Source of the DNA: Marivita geojedonensis
GTDB taxonomy: Bacteria; Pseudomonadota; Alphaproteobacteria; Rhodobacterales; Rhodobacteraceae
NCBI RefSeq assembly: GCF_002115805.1
Contig: NZ_JFKC01000018.1
Span: 1-64,000 of the forward strand
DNA: 64,000 nt
Direction of reading: 5' to 3'
The notes beneath the pieces are model-generated. The model had not been told where the DNA came from. It saw nothing but the letters and a program-made list of their open reading frames with translations, and did not search any database. Below, piece by piece: positions 34,966-43,394 of the stretch; positions within the stretch are counted from its first letter, which is position 1; each line of letters opens with the position of its first letter. The position numbers and the translations under genes are program-made.

Positions 34966-36213
34966 ATGACCCACCCCGCCACCGACGCCTATGAAGAGAT
35001 CACCGGGGCGGACGATTCGATTCGGGACCGCGAGGCGCGCAATGGGCTTCGGCACATGGTCAGCCTGTCGATGACCAAGGTGGCGGACGGGCTGATCGAT
35101 CCCAAACTGGTGTTGAGTTGGCTGGCCGGTGCTTTGGGTGCGCCTGCCGCGCTAACCGGGTTGTTGGTGCCGATCCGCGAGGCGGGGGCGCTCCTGCCGC
35201 AGATCGTGTTTGCGGGTTGGGTGCAATCCTTGTGGCATCGCAAATGGGCGTGGGTCATCGGGTCCGCCGGGCAGGGGATCGCTGCGCTGGCCATCGTGTT
35301 CATCGCTTTGACGATAGAGGGGTTTGCCGCCGGTGTCGCGCTCTGTGCCGCTTTGGCGGTACTCGCCGTCGCGCGTGCGGCCTGTTCGGTGAGCTACAAG
35401 GACATTCTGGGCAAGACCGTCGGGAAAACCCGCCGGGGCGCAGTGACGGGGGTGGCCGGGTCGGTGGCCTCAATTGTGGTGATCGTCTTTGCCGGGTTGT
35501 TGATGTCCGGCCTGTTGCGCGACGTGATGCCGATTGTGGTGGCGATCACGTTGGCGGCGATGCTTTGGGGGGCCGCAGCGATCCTGTTTTCGTTTCTCGA
35601 GGAAAGGGCGTCGGAGGACACCGAGGATACGTCGGTGGATTTCACCCCGTTGCAGGAAGACCGGCAGTTTCGTCTGTTCATCGCTGTGCGCGGGTTGCTG
35701 ACGGTGACGGCTTTGGCCCCGCCCTATTTCGTGCTTTTGGGCGGTGGGCAGTCTGCCCTGCAAGGGTTGGGGGCGTTGCTTCTGGCCTCGGCGGCGGCGG
35801 CGTTTGCGGGGTCTTATGTCTGGGGGCGGTTGTCGGACAAGTCCTCGCGCAAGGTGCTGTTCCTGTCGGGGATGCTGGCCGCCGGGTTTGCCACGCTGGC
35901 CGTCTTGGCCGAACTGAGCGGTTGGGCCGAAACCGCGTGGGTGATCCCGGTGATCCTGTTCTTTTTCATGCTGTCCTATCAGGGCGTGCGCTCGGCGCGG
36001 TCGGTCTATCTGGTGGACATGTCGCCGGAGAAGGCGCGATCGTCCTATGCGGCCTTGGCGAATACGGCGATTGGCGTGCTCTTGCTGATCACCGGGGCGT
36101 TTGGCGGGGTTTTGGCACTGGCGGGGCCGGTGGCCTCGTTGATCGGGTTTGCGGCGTTGTCACTGGCGGGCGGGTTGCTGGCGCTTCGGCTGGATGAAGT
36201 GGAAAACGGCTGA
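34966..36213 (+). CDS. MFS transporter
   Basis: About 415 aa from the ATG at 34966. Roughly twelve hydrophobic segments are seen, for example WVIGSAGQGIAALAIVFIAL, VVIVFAGLLMSGLLRDVMPI, GALLLASAAAAFAGSYVWGRLSD (the conserved loop with GRLSDKSSRK) and LLLITGAFGGVLALAGP. The N-terminal 20 residues are cytoplasmic and acidic. It is likely an inner-membrane exporter or uptake system of the major facilitator superfamily, substrate unknown. A hydrolase gene follows 60 bp later. Confidence 0.85.
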   Translation: MTHPATDAYEEITGADDSIRDREARNGLRHMVSLSMTKVADGLIDPKLVLSWLAGALGAPAALTGLLVPIREAGALLPQIVFAGWVQSLWHRKWAWVIGSAGQGIAALAIVFIALTIEGFAAGVALCAALAVLAVARAACSVSYKDILGKTVGKTRRGAVTGVAGSVASIVVIVFAGLLMSGLLRDVMPIVVAITLAAMLWGAAAILFSFLEERASEDTEDTSVDFTPLQEDRQFRLFIAVRGLLTVTALAPPYFVLLGGGQSALQGLGALLLASAAAAFAGSYVWGRLSDKSSRKVLFLSGMLAAGFATLAVLAELSGWAETAWVIPVILFFFMLSYQGVRSARSVYLVDMSPEKARSSYAALANTAIGVLLLITGAFGGVLALAGPVASLIGFAALSLAGGLLALRLDEVENG

Positions 36214-36273
36214 CGCCTCTTGGGTTCCGGCGGGGTTTGCGTAAAGTCTTGCCAAACCGGAACGGAGGCAGGC

Positions 36274-37014
36274 ATGACAGCAATCAAACACATCGACGGG
36301 CCGAACGGGCACAAGCTGGCCTACGCCAGGACCGAGGGCGAGGGGCCGGTGATCGTGTTCCTGTCGGGCTACAAGTCGGACATGGAAGGCACCAAGGCGG
36401 TGCATCTGGAAGCCTGGGCCAAGCTGACGGGCCGGGCGTTCCTGCGGTTCGACTATTCCGGGCACGGCATCTCGGGCGGTGTGTTCGAGGAAGGCTGCAT
36501 CGGCGACTGGGCGCGGGATGCGCAGGCGGTGATCGAAGCAACCTGCGAGGGGCCGGTGGTGTTGGTCGGATCAAGCATGGGGGGCTGGATCGCGTCTTTG
36601 ATGACGCAGCGCCTCAGGCATGTGGTGGGATTTGTCGGCATTGCCGCAGCACCCGATTTCACCGAGGACGGGTTCTGGGCCGGGTTTTCCGATGAGCAGC
36701 GCCAGCAGATCATGCAGGACGGGCAGGTTGCGCTGCCGTCCGATTATGGCGATCCCTATATCGTCACCCGTCGTCTGATCGAGGATGGGCGCGAGAACCT
36801 TGTCCTGCGTTCGCCACTGCACATGCCTTATCCGGTGCGGTTGGTGCAGGGGACCGAGGATACCGCTGTCAGCCGGGAAACGGCGTTGCGGTTGCTGGAT
36901 CATATCGACAGCCCCGACCTGCGACTGACGCTGGTCAAAGGCACCGATCACCGCTTTTCCGAACCGCAGAACCTGCGCCATATCGAAGAGGCGATCCTTG
37001 AGGTTCTGGCCTGA
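36274..37014 (+). CDS. Alpha/beta hydrolase
   Basis: A 246-aa alpha/beta-fold hydrolase from the ATG at 36274, preceded by GGAGG. The oxyanion and nucleophile stretch is VVLVGSSMGGWIASL, with Ser as nucleophile; the acid lies in LVQGTEDTAVSRETAL and the His in VKGTDHRFSEPQ. YSGHGISGG is also typical. It resembles the palmitoyl-thioesterase/carboxylesterase group. Its gene sits right before the first LacI-type dyad. Confidence 0.88.
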   Translation: MTAIKHIDGPNGHKLAYARTEGEGPVIVFLSGYKSDMEGTKAVHLEAWAKLTGRAFLRFDYSGHGISGGVFEEGCIGDWARDAQAVIEATCEGPVVLVGSSMGGWIASLMTQRLRHVVGFVGIAAAPDFTEDGFWAGFSDEQRQQIMQDGQVALPSDYGDPYIVTRRLIEDGRENLVLRSPLHMPYPVRLVQGTEDTAVSRETALRLLDHIDSPDLRLTLVKGTDHRFSEPQNLRHIEEAILEVLA

Positions 37015-37021
37015 TCGCAGG

Positions 37022-37043
37022 TTTTTGCAATCGTATGCAAATA
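37022..37043. promoter_or_regulatory. Candidate LacI-family operator 1
   Basis: TTTTTGCA (37022-37029), six-base spacer, TGCAAATA (37036-37043). The core TTTGCA-N6-TGCAAA is the same as in the dyad at 40611-40638 beside the lacI operon. It lies 62 bp before the HisD-like start. Confidence 0.6.
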
Positions 37044-37105
37044 TCGCTTGAGAGGCCCGCGCGCGCCGCTATGCTGATCCGGACAGAAGATCCGGGGAGG
37101 TGGCG

Positions 37106-38431
37106 ATGGCCGAGTATCTCAAGCGGGGGAAACCCGAAACCGAACGTGCCGAAGACGATGCGAAGACCCGCGCGGTGGTCGAGGCGACGCTGGCCGATAT
37201 CGAAGCGCGCGGCGATGCGGCGGTCCGCGATCTGGCTGCGAAGTTCGACAATTACACGCCCGAGAGTTTCCGCCTGACGCAAGACGAGATCGACGCTCTG
37301 ATTGCGGAACTTTCGCCGTGCGAGTTGGCGGACATCAAATTCGCGCAAGAGCAGGTGCGCAACTTCGCGCAGGCGCAGCGCGACTCGATGCTGGATATCG
37401 AGGTCGAAACGATGCCGGGGGTGATCCTGGGCCACAAGAACATCCCCGTGCAGTCGGTGGGCTGCTATGTGCCGGGCGGCAAGTTCCCGATGGTCGCTTC
37501 GGCGCATATGTCGGTGGCGACGGCGTCTGTCGCTGAGGTGCCGCGCATCATCGCCTGTACACCCCCCTGGCAGGGCAAGCCGAACCCGGCGGTGATCGCC
37601 GCGATGCATCTGGGCGGGGCGCATGAGATCTACGTTCTGGGTGGGATTCAGGCGGTTGGGGCTATGGCGATCGGGACCGAGACCATCGACCCGGTGCACA
37701 TGCTGGTGGGCCCGGGCAACGCGTTTGTGGCGGAGGCGAAGCGGCAGTTGTTCGGGCGGGTGGGGATCGACCTCTTCGCCGGGCCGACCGAGACCATGGT
37801 CATTGCCGACGACACGGTGGATGCCGAGATTTGCGCGACCGACCTGCTGGGGCAGGCGGAGCATGGCTACAACTCGCCCGCCGTGCTGGTGACGAATTCG
37901 CGGAAACTGGCGGAGGAGACGCTGAAGGAGGTTGACCGGCTGCTGGAAATCCTGCCCACGCGGGACACCGCCTCGGTGTCGTGGCGCGATTACGGCGAGG
38001 TGATCCTGTGTGCTGATCATGATGAGATGCTGGCGGTCGCCAATGACATCGCGTCCGAGCATGTGCAGGTGATGACCGACCGGGACGACTGGTATCTCGA
38101 GCACATGACCTGCTACGGCGCGCTGTTCCTTGGGGCGCGGACCAATGTCAGCAACGGCGACAAGGTGATCGGGACGAACCACACCCTGCCCACCAAGAAG
38201 GCGGGGCGCTATACCGGTGGGCTTTGGGTGGGCAAGTTCCTCAAGACGCACTCCTATCAGCAGATCACCACGGATGAGGCAGCGACGCTGATCGGCGAAT
38301 ATGGCTCACGGCTTTGCATGCTGGAGGGGTTTGTCGGGCATGCCGAGCAATGCAACGTCCGGGTGCGGCGCTATGGCGGGGTGAACGTGCCCTATGGGCA
38401 GGGTGCGCCCTATCGGGATGCGGCGGAGTGA
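37106..38431 (+). CDS. HisD-family (histidinol/sulfopropanediol-dehydrogenase-like) NAD-dependent dehydrogenase
   Basis: About 441 aa from the ATG at 37106, which follows GGGGAGG; a GTG at 37100 falls within that site. [63 protein letters not shown] with the catalytic Glu-His pair and [18 protein letters not shown] are clear HisD-family marks. The context is not histidine synthesis. Related enzymes oxidise other alcohols, such as sulfopropanediol, to acids in catabolic clusters. The paired dyads suggest control by the LacI regulator encoded 4 kb downstream. Confidence 0.87.
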   Translation: MAEYLKRGKPETERAEDDAKTRAVVEATLADIEARGDAAVRDLAAKFDNYTPESFRLTQDEIDALIAELSPCELADIKFAQEQVRNFAQAQRDSMLDIEVETMPGVILGHKNIPVQSVGCYVPGGKFPMVASAHMSVATASVAEVPRIIACTPPWQGKPNPAVIAAMHLGGAHEIYVLGGIQAVGAMAIGTETIDPVHMLVGPGNAFVAEAKRQLFGRVGIDLFAGPTETMVIADDTVDAEICATDLLGQAEHGYNSPAVLVTNSRKLAEETLKEVDRLLEILPTRDTASVSWRDYGEVILCADHDEMLAVANDIASEHVQVMTDRDDWYLEHMTCYGALFLGARTNVSNGDKVIGTNHTLPTKKAGRYTGGLWVGKFLKTHSYQQITTDEAATLIGEYGSRLCMLEGFVGHAEQCNVRVRRYGGVNVPYGQGAPYRDAAE

Positions 38432-38485
38432 ATTGCGGCGCGGGGCGATGCGGTGACGCATGGTCTGGTTCCTGCGGCGGAAACA

Positions 38486-38520
38486 CTGGGGCTCCGCCCC
38501 AGACCCCGGGATATTTTGGG
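38486..38520. repeat. Dispersed-type intergenic hairpin element
   Basis: CTGGGG-CTCCG-CCCCAG (38486-38502) followed by ACCCCGGGATATTTTGGG. This motif type is frequent between genes of Rhodobacterales. Its presence argues that the SnoaL-like gene starts after it, at the GTG at 38543. Confidence 0.6.
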
Positions 38521-38542
38521 CAAGAAGAAGCAGGGGAGCCTC

Positions 38543-39544
38543 GTGTCTGAGGTCGAGCGCGCCAAAGTGGTGATGGCGCCGGTCTTTGCGGCGATGCGGG
38601 ATGGCGTTTTTGATGCGCTGGCGCAGGTCGCGCCGGGTGCGCGGTTTCGGATGTGCCATCCGTTTGGCGACCTGCAAGGCGCGGACGCGTTCGTGCGGGA
38701 GTGCCTTGCGCCGTTGCAGGTGGCGTTGCCGGATCTGGAGCGGCAGGAGTTCATTCGCATTGCGGGCTTTGATGCGGATGGGGCGCTTTGGGTTGGCTCG
38801 GGTGGGTCTTATGCCGGGCGGTGGGTCGCACCCTGGCTGGGCATCCCGCCGACCGGGCGCAGCGCGGTGATGCGGTTTCACGAGTTCTACCGGATCGAAG
38901 GCAACACCTGCGTCGAGATGCAGGCGATCTGGGACATTCCAGAAATGATGATGCAGGCCGGGGTCTGGCCCATGGCGCCCCAATTGGGGCGGTTTTGTCA
39001 TGCGCCCGCGCCGATGACGCAGGACGGGTTGGGGCCGCATGATCCGGCTGTGTCGGCGGTCAGCGCGCGCCATGTGATCGACATGCTTACCGCGATGGTG
39101 CGGCACCCGTCGCAGGGCGGGCCGGAGGTGATGGAGCTGGAGCGGTTCTGGCATCATGACTTCATGTGGTACGGGCCTGCGGGCATCGGCACGGCGCGCG
39201 GGGTGGAGGAGTTTCGCCGCTTCCACCAGATTCCGTTCCTGAACGCCATGCCGGACCGGGGGCAGCACCCCCAGGGCACGGTACATCACTTCATGTCGGA
39301 AGGGGCCTATGTCGGTGTGACCGGCTGGCCCAACATGCAGCAGACGCTGACGGGCGATGGATGGCTCGGCATGCCGCCAACGGGGCAGAGGATCACCCTG
39401 CGCAGCCTCGATTTCTGGCGGCTGGAGGATGGGTTGATCCGGGAAAACTGGGTTCTCGTGGACCTTCTGGATGTGTACGCTCAGCTCGGGGTGAATGTGT
39501 TCGCCCGGATGAAGGAACTGGCATGGAGCAGAGGATTTCGCTGA
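38543..39544 (+). CDS. SnoaL-like (NTF2-fold) polyketide cyclase-type protein, two domains
   Basis: About 333 aa from the GTG at 38543, preceded by AGGGGAGCC. An ATG at 38453 would force translation of an intergenic hairpin element and is less likely. Two NTF2-like halves are seen: residues 1-150 with HPFGDLQGADAFVREC, WVGSGGSYAGRW and IPPTGRSAVMRFHEFYRIEG, and residues 180-320 with FWHHDFMWYGPAGIGTARGVEEF and GMPPTGQRITLRSLDFWRLE. The IPPTG(x)8-FxRxxxG pattern marks SnoaL-type ester cyclases. The catalytic role is not known. It overlaps the VOC gene by 22 bases. Confidence 0.82.
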   Translation: MSEVERAKVVMAPVFAAMRDGVFDALAQVAPGARFRMCHPFGDLQGADAFVRECLAPLQVALPDLERQEFIRIAGFDADGALWVGSGGSYAGRWVAPWLGIPPTGRSAVMRFHEFYRIEGNTCVEMQAIWDIPEMMMQAGVWPMAPQLGRFCHAPAPMTQDGLGPHDPAVSAVSARHVIDMLTAMVRHPSQGGPEVMELERFWHHDFMWYGPAGIGTARGVEEFRRFHQIPFLNAMPDRGQHPQGTVHHFMSEGAYVGVTGWPNMQQTLTGDGWLGMPPTGQRITLRSLDFWRLEDGLIRENWVLVDLLDVYAQLGVNVFARMKELAWSRGFR

Positions 39545-39951
39545 TCACGCTGGGCGTGGCGGATGCGGAGAAAGCGGCGGCCTTCTATGATGCGCTGGGC
39601 TGGGTGCGGGTCGAGGCGCAGGAGGGTGTGATCGCCTATGATCTGCTGGGGCAGACGCTGGGGCTTTATCCGCTCGACAGGCTGGCCGAGGATATCGGGA
39701 TCGACGTGGCACAGCTTGGGCGCGGGGCGCTGACACTGGGCTACAATGCGCGGGACCGGGCTGGCGTGGATGACGTCATGGGCCGGGTCGAGGGCGCGGG
39801 TGGCACCGTGTTGAAAGCGCCGCAGGAGGTGTTCTGGGGTGGCTATCACGGCTATTTCAGCGACCCCGAGGGCCATATCTGGGAAGTGGCGCACAATCCG
39901 TTTTCGCCTTTGCGCGAGGGCGATGGCGCTTTTCGCTGGCTGGGATATTGA
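39523..39951 (+). CDS. VOC (glyoxalase/bleomycin-resistance fold) protein
   Basis: A 142-aa protein with the beta-alpha-beta-beta-beta repeat: ISLITLGVADAEKAAAFYDALGW, then GGTVLKAPQEVFWGGYHGYFSDPEGHIWEVAHNP, with the metal-site Glu. It may bind or convert a small carbonyl or dihydroxy compound. The ATG at 39523 lies within the end of the SnoaL-like gene, which suggests coupled translation and a shared pathway. Confidence 0.87.
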   Translation: MEQRISLITLGVADAEKAAAFYDALGWVRVEAQEGVIAYDLLGQTLGLYPLDRLAEDIGIDVAQLGRGALTLGYNARDRAGVDDVMGRVEGAGGTVLKAPQEVFWGGYHGYFSDPEGHIWEVAHNPFSPLREGDGAFRWLGY

Positions 39952-39965
39952 GACGCCCGCAAAGC

Positions 39966-40574
39966 ATGTGGAGCCTTGAGACGCTGGGCCGGGTCCGGTT
40001 GTCCAGGCATTTCTACATGCGGGAGTTTCTTTATTCCGAGATCGGGAATTTTCACGGACTTCAGAACATCCCCGATAATCCCGATCTCGCCATCGCGCGG
40101 GGGCGGGCGTTTTGCGAGACCCTGCTTGATCCGTTGCAAGAGACCTTTGGCCGGATCGCGGTGCGGTCGGGGTTTCGGTCGGCGGCGCTCAACCGGTTCG
40201 GCAACGAGAACGGGCTGAACTGCGCGCGCAACGATTATCCGCTGGAGTGCCATATCTGGGATTTGCCCGACGTCGAGGTGGCAGGAGCCAGCATCGTGAT
40301 CCCGTGGTTTGCCGATCAATACGATCACGGGCGGGATTGGCGCGATCTGGCGTGGTGGCTCTATGACCATCTGCCCTTTGCCGAAGCGTGGTTTTTCCCC
40401 AAGCTCTGCGCATTCAACATCGCCTGGCGGCCTGACCCGCAGCGGCGGATCGACAGCTATATCGCGCCGAAGGGGACATTGGTGCGGGCTGGGCAGGAAC
40501 CGTCTGAACCGTTGGATCAACGCGCAGAGCGTTATGCGGATTTCCCGCCGTTTCGCGGTATTGATCACCCGTGA
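39966..40574 (+). CDS. Peptidase M15-like protein
   Basis: A 202-aa protein from the ATG at 39966 (a TTG at 39948 is less likely). FYMREFLYSEIGNFHG, AVRSGFRSAALNRFGNENG and HIWDLPDVEVAGASIVIPWF resemble M15A/DUF882-type zinc peptidases, in which SGFRS and HxxD-type stretches contribute the site. The later part LAWWLYDHLPFAEAWFFPKLCAFNIAW is conserved-looking but unassigned. There is no signal peptide. It follows the VOC gene after 14 bp and may simply be a neighbour of the pathway. Confidence 0.6.
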   Translation: MWSLETLGRVRLSRHFYMREFLYSEIGNFHGLQNIPDNPDLAIARGRAFCETLLDPLQETFGRIAVRSGFRSAALNRFGNENGLNCARNDYPLECHIWDLPDVEVAGASIVIPWFADQYDHGRDWRDLAWWLYDHLPFAEAWFFPKLCAFNIAWRPDPQRRIDSYIAPKGTLVRAGQEPSEPLDQRAERYADFPPFRGIDHP

Positions 40575-40610
40575 ACCTGGGGCTGGACAGAGGGGTGTGT
40601 GCGGAGTAGC

Positions 40611-40638
40611 GTGATTTTGCACACCTATGCAAAATCAC
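40611..40638. promoter_or_regulatory. Candidate LacI-family operator 2
   Basis: GTGATTTTGCA (40611-40621), spacer of six, TGCAAAATCAC (40628-40638): perfect 11-bp arms. It stands just before the SDR-lacI-SnoaL-cupin operon and shares core and spacing with the dyad at 37022-37043. An ATG at 40627 lies inside it and is not used as a start. Confidence 0.75.
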
Positions 40639-40650
40639 GGAGTCGCCTGT

Positions 40651-41409
40651 ATGCCCCTGCCCAGAACACCGTCTTTCAGGCTTGATGGCAAGCGGGCGCT
40701 GGTAACCGGCGGGTCGCGCGGGATCGGGCTGGGTTGTGCTGTGGCGCTGGCCGAGGCGGGCGCGCATGTGATCGTTGCGGCGCGGAGTGCGGCGCAGGTG
40801 CAGGCGACCGTCGATGAGATGGCGCAGGCGGGGTTCAGCGCCGAGGCGCTGGTGCTCGACGTGACGGACATCGCGGCGGTGCAGGCGGCGGTGGCAGAGC
40901 TGGCGCCGATCGACATTCTGGTGAACTCGGCAGGGCTTGCCCGGCACAGCCCGGCACTTGAGACCACGCCCGAGGATTTCGATGCGGTGGCGGCGATCAA
41001 CATCAAGGCGGCGTATTTCCTGGCGCAGACGGTGGCGCGGCAGATGGTCGGGCGGGGCGGGTCGATCATCCAGATCTCGAGCCAGATGGCGCATGTCGGC
41101 GGGATCGATCGGGCGGTCTATTGCGGCACCAAACATGCGGTAGAGGGCATGACCAAGGCGATGGCGATCGAATGGGGGCCAGAGCAGATCCGCGTCAATA
41201 CGATCTGTCCGACTTTTATCCTCACGGAACTCACCAAACCGACCTTTGACGACCCCGAAAAGCGCGAATGGATCGCGAGCAAGATCAAGCTGCCGCGCGT
41301 CGGGCAGGTCGAGGATATCATGGGCGCGTGCCTGTTTCTTGCGTCGGATGCGAGCGCGCTTGTCACCGGCACATCGCTGCTTGTCGATGGGGGATGGACG
41401 GCGGGATGA
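40651..41409 (+). CDS. SDR-family oxidoreductase
   Basis: About 252 aa from the ATG at 40651 (CGGAG upstream). The short-chain dehydrogenase pattern is complete: ALVTGGSRGIGLGCAVAL for NAD(P) binding, ILVNSAGLARHSP, IIQISSQMAHVGGIDRAVYCGTKHAVEGM with Ser-Tyr-Lys, and VTGTSLLVDGGWTAG at the end. It probably oxidises a secondary alcohol of a sugar-acid or diol type. It shares an ATGA overlap with the lacI gene and is first in the operon after operator 2. Confidence 0.92.
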   Translation: MPLPRTPSFRLDGKRALVTGGSRGIGLGCAVALAEAGAHVIVAARSAAQVQATVDEMAQAGFSAEALVLDVTDIAAVQAAVAELAPIDILVNSAGLARHSPALETTPEDFDAVAAINIKAAYFLAQTVARQMVGRGGSIIQISSQMAHVGGIDRAVYCGTKHAVEGMTKAMAIEWGPEQIRVNTICPTFILTELTKPTFDDPEKREWIASKIKLPRVGQVEDIMGACLFLASDASALVTGTSLLVDGGWTAG

Positions 41410-42419
41410 CACGGCGTGTCACCTCCTTTGACGTGGCGGCGCGGGCGGGGGTGAGCCAGTCGGCGGTGAGCCGGGTGTTTTCGGGGGCCTCGGCCAGCAA
41501 GGCAACGGTGGAGAAGGTGCGCGAGGCGGCCGAGGCGCTGGGCTATCGGCCCAATGTGCTGGCGCGGTCACTGATCACCGGGCGGAGCCGGATCATCGGC
41601 ATGGTGGTGGCCTATCTGGGCAACCCGTTCTACCCGGATGCGCTGGAACGGTTCAGCCGCGAGTTTCAGGACGAAGGGTATCACACGCTGGTCTTTACCC
41701 TGCCTGAAGGGGCCGAAGATACGGATACGGACCGCATCATCCAGCAGATGCTCGACCATCAGGTGGATGGGATCGTTCTGGCCAGTGTGGGCTTGGGCGA
41801 CGCGCTGGCGGCGCGCTGCGAGGCGGCGGGTATTCCCGTGGTGCTGTTCAATCGCGGGCAGGAAGGCAGCGGTCTGGCGCAGGTCACTTCCGCCAATCGC
41901 GTCGGAGGGGCCAAGGTGGCAGATTTTCTGGTGGCGGGTGGCCATACCCGCATTGGACATGTCGCCGGATGGCAGGGGTCGTCCACCGGGCGCGACCGGA
42001 CCGAGGGGTTTGTCGCGCGGCTGGTCGAGCTTGGGCAGGACTGCGTTGGCGTCGAAGACGGGCGCTATGACCATGCCGAGGCGGTGCGGGTGACGGACGT
42101 TCTGTTGGACAAGGGCGTCGATGCACTGTTTGTCGGCAACGATCACATGGCCTTTGCGGTCATGGACCATCTGCGCTGCACGCTGGATCTGTCGGTGCCG
42201 AATGACGTGTCGGTCGTGGGCTATGACGATGTGCCAATGGCGGCGTTTGCGGCCTATGACCTGACCACGGTGCGGCAGCCCGTGGGGCGCATGGTGAAGG
42301 CGACGGTCGAGGCGCTCATTAACCAAATCGAAGACAAATCCGCGCATGCGGAGGTGACTGAAATCGACGGGCCGCTGATCCTGCGCGGATCGGCCCGCAG
42401 ACCGGAAGGCATGGAATGA
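41406..42419 (+). CDS. LacI-family transcriptional regulator
   Basis: A 337-aa regulator from the ATG at 41406. The LacI HTH is at residues 5-55 (VTSFDVAARAGVSQSAVSRV then GYRPNVLARSLITGRS). The periplasmic-binding-protein-like effector domain follows: IIGMVVAYLGNPFYPDALE, VDGIVLASVG, HVAGWQGSSTGRDRTEGF and VVGYDDVPMAAFAAYDLTTVRQP. Its start overlaps the SDR stop and its stop overlaps the next start, both by four bases. It likely represses its own operon and the HisD-like gene via the two matching dyads. Confidence 0.93.
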   Translation: MTRRVTSFDVAARAGVSQSAVSRVFSGASASKATVEKVREAAEALGYRPNVLARSLITGRSRIIGMVVAYLGNPFYPDALERFSREFQDEGYHTLVFTLPEGAEDTDTDRIIQQMLDHQVDGIVLASVGLGDALAARCEAAGIPVVLFNRGQEGSGLAQVTSANRVGGAKVADFLVAGGHTRIGHVAGWQGSSTGRDRTEGFVARLVELGQDCVGVEDGRYDHAEAVRVTDVLLDKGVDALFVGNDHMAFAVMDHLRCTLDLSVPNDVSVVGYDDVPMAAFAAYDLTTVRQPVGRMVKATVEALINQIEDKSAHAEVTEIDGPLILRGSARRPEGME

Positions 42420-43378
42420 GAGGGTTCGACAACCGTTTCGTGGATTTTCCCGACTACATCCTCGGGATCACCAAGGAGATCTGGGAGGATCGCGGGCTTG
42501 GGGCGCGGATGAAGGATTACTATCACCCCGAGGTGATTGTCCGGACACCTGCGGGGATCGGCTTTGGCGAGCCGGCAATGACGGCGGCGACGATGGCGAC
42601 CTGTCACGAATTCCCCGACCGGCAGCTCTTGGGCGAGGATGTGATCTGGTCCGGCACACCCGAGGTGGGGATGTTGTCATCGCATCGCATCCTGTCCACG
42701 GCGACCCATGTGAAAGACGGCCAGTTCGGCCCTGCAACCGGGCGCAGGATCGCCACAAGGGCGATGGCGGATTGTTATGCCAAGAACAACATGATCAGCG
42801 ACGAATGGCTGATCCGCGACAACGGCGCGATTGTCCGGCAGTTGGGGTTCGATCCAAAGGACTGGGCGCGCGAGCGTGTCGCGGGGCTCGATCCCGAGAC
42901 CCAGCCCTTCCGCCCGGCGGTCGATGTGCAGGGGCCGTATACGGGCCGGGGCAATGACAACCAGTGGGGCGAGGCCTTCGCCGCGCTTCTGACCCGTGTG
43001 ATGGCGGCGGAGTTCTCGGTCATTCCCGATCAGTATGACCGCGCCGTGCAGGCGGAATATCCCGGTGCGCAGACGGTGCATGGCACGGGTGGTGTCGATG
43101 CGTTCTGGCTGGGGCTGCGCTCGGCCTTTCCGTCGGCGACCTTCGAGATCCACCACCAGATCGGGATGGAAGAGCCGAACATGCCGCCACGCGCCGCGAT
43201 CCGCTGGTCGCTGACCGGCAAGCATGATGGCTGGGGCGCGTTCGGTACGCCAAGCGGGGCCGAGGTTCATGTGATGGGCATTTCCCATGCCGAATTCGGC
43301 CCGCGCGGTCTGCGCCGGGAATGGACGCTTTACGACGAAACCGCGATCTGGATGCAAATTCTCGCCCATCAGGGCTGA
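42416..43378 (+). CDS. SnoaL-like (NTF2-fold) protein, two domains
   Basis: A 320-aa protein, the second SnoaL-type member in this region. Residues 1-150 include VDFPDYILGITKEIWEDRG, YYHPEVIVRTPAGIGFGEPAM and ATRAMADCYAKNNMISDEW; residues 180-318 include TRVMAAEFSVIPDQYDRAVQ, FPSATFEIHHQIGMEEP and RAAIRWSLTGKHDGWGAFG. It is translationally coupled to lacI (ATGA overlap) and followed by a cupin gene after 16 bp. A binding or isomerase role on the pathway substrate is possible; no chemistry is assigned. Confidence 0.8.
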   Translation: MRGFDNRFVDFPDYILGITKEIWEDRGLGARMKDYYHPEVIVRTPAGIGFGEPAMTAATMATCHEFPDRQLLGEDVIWSGTPEVGMLSSHRILSTATHVKDGQFGPATGRRIATRAMADCYAKNNMISDEWLIRDNGAIVRQLGFDPKDWARERVAGLDPETQPFRPAVDVQGPYTGRGNDNQWGEAFAALLTRVMAAEFSVIPDQYDRAVQAEYPGAQTVHGTGGVDAFWLGLRSAFPSATFEIHHQIGMEEPNMPPRAAIRWSLTGKHDGWGAFGTPSGAEVHVMGISHAEFGPRGLRREWTLYDETAIWMQILAHQG

Positions 43379-43394
43379 CCAAGAGGACCGACCA

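Noticed and set aside
37106-38431. HisD of histidine biosynthesis
   Set aside because: No other his biosynthesis gene is adjacent, and a LacI operator and catabolic genes surround it. The nearest hisN-type gene is 18 kb away.
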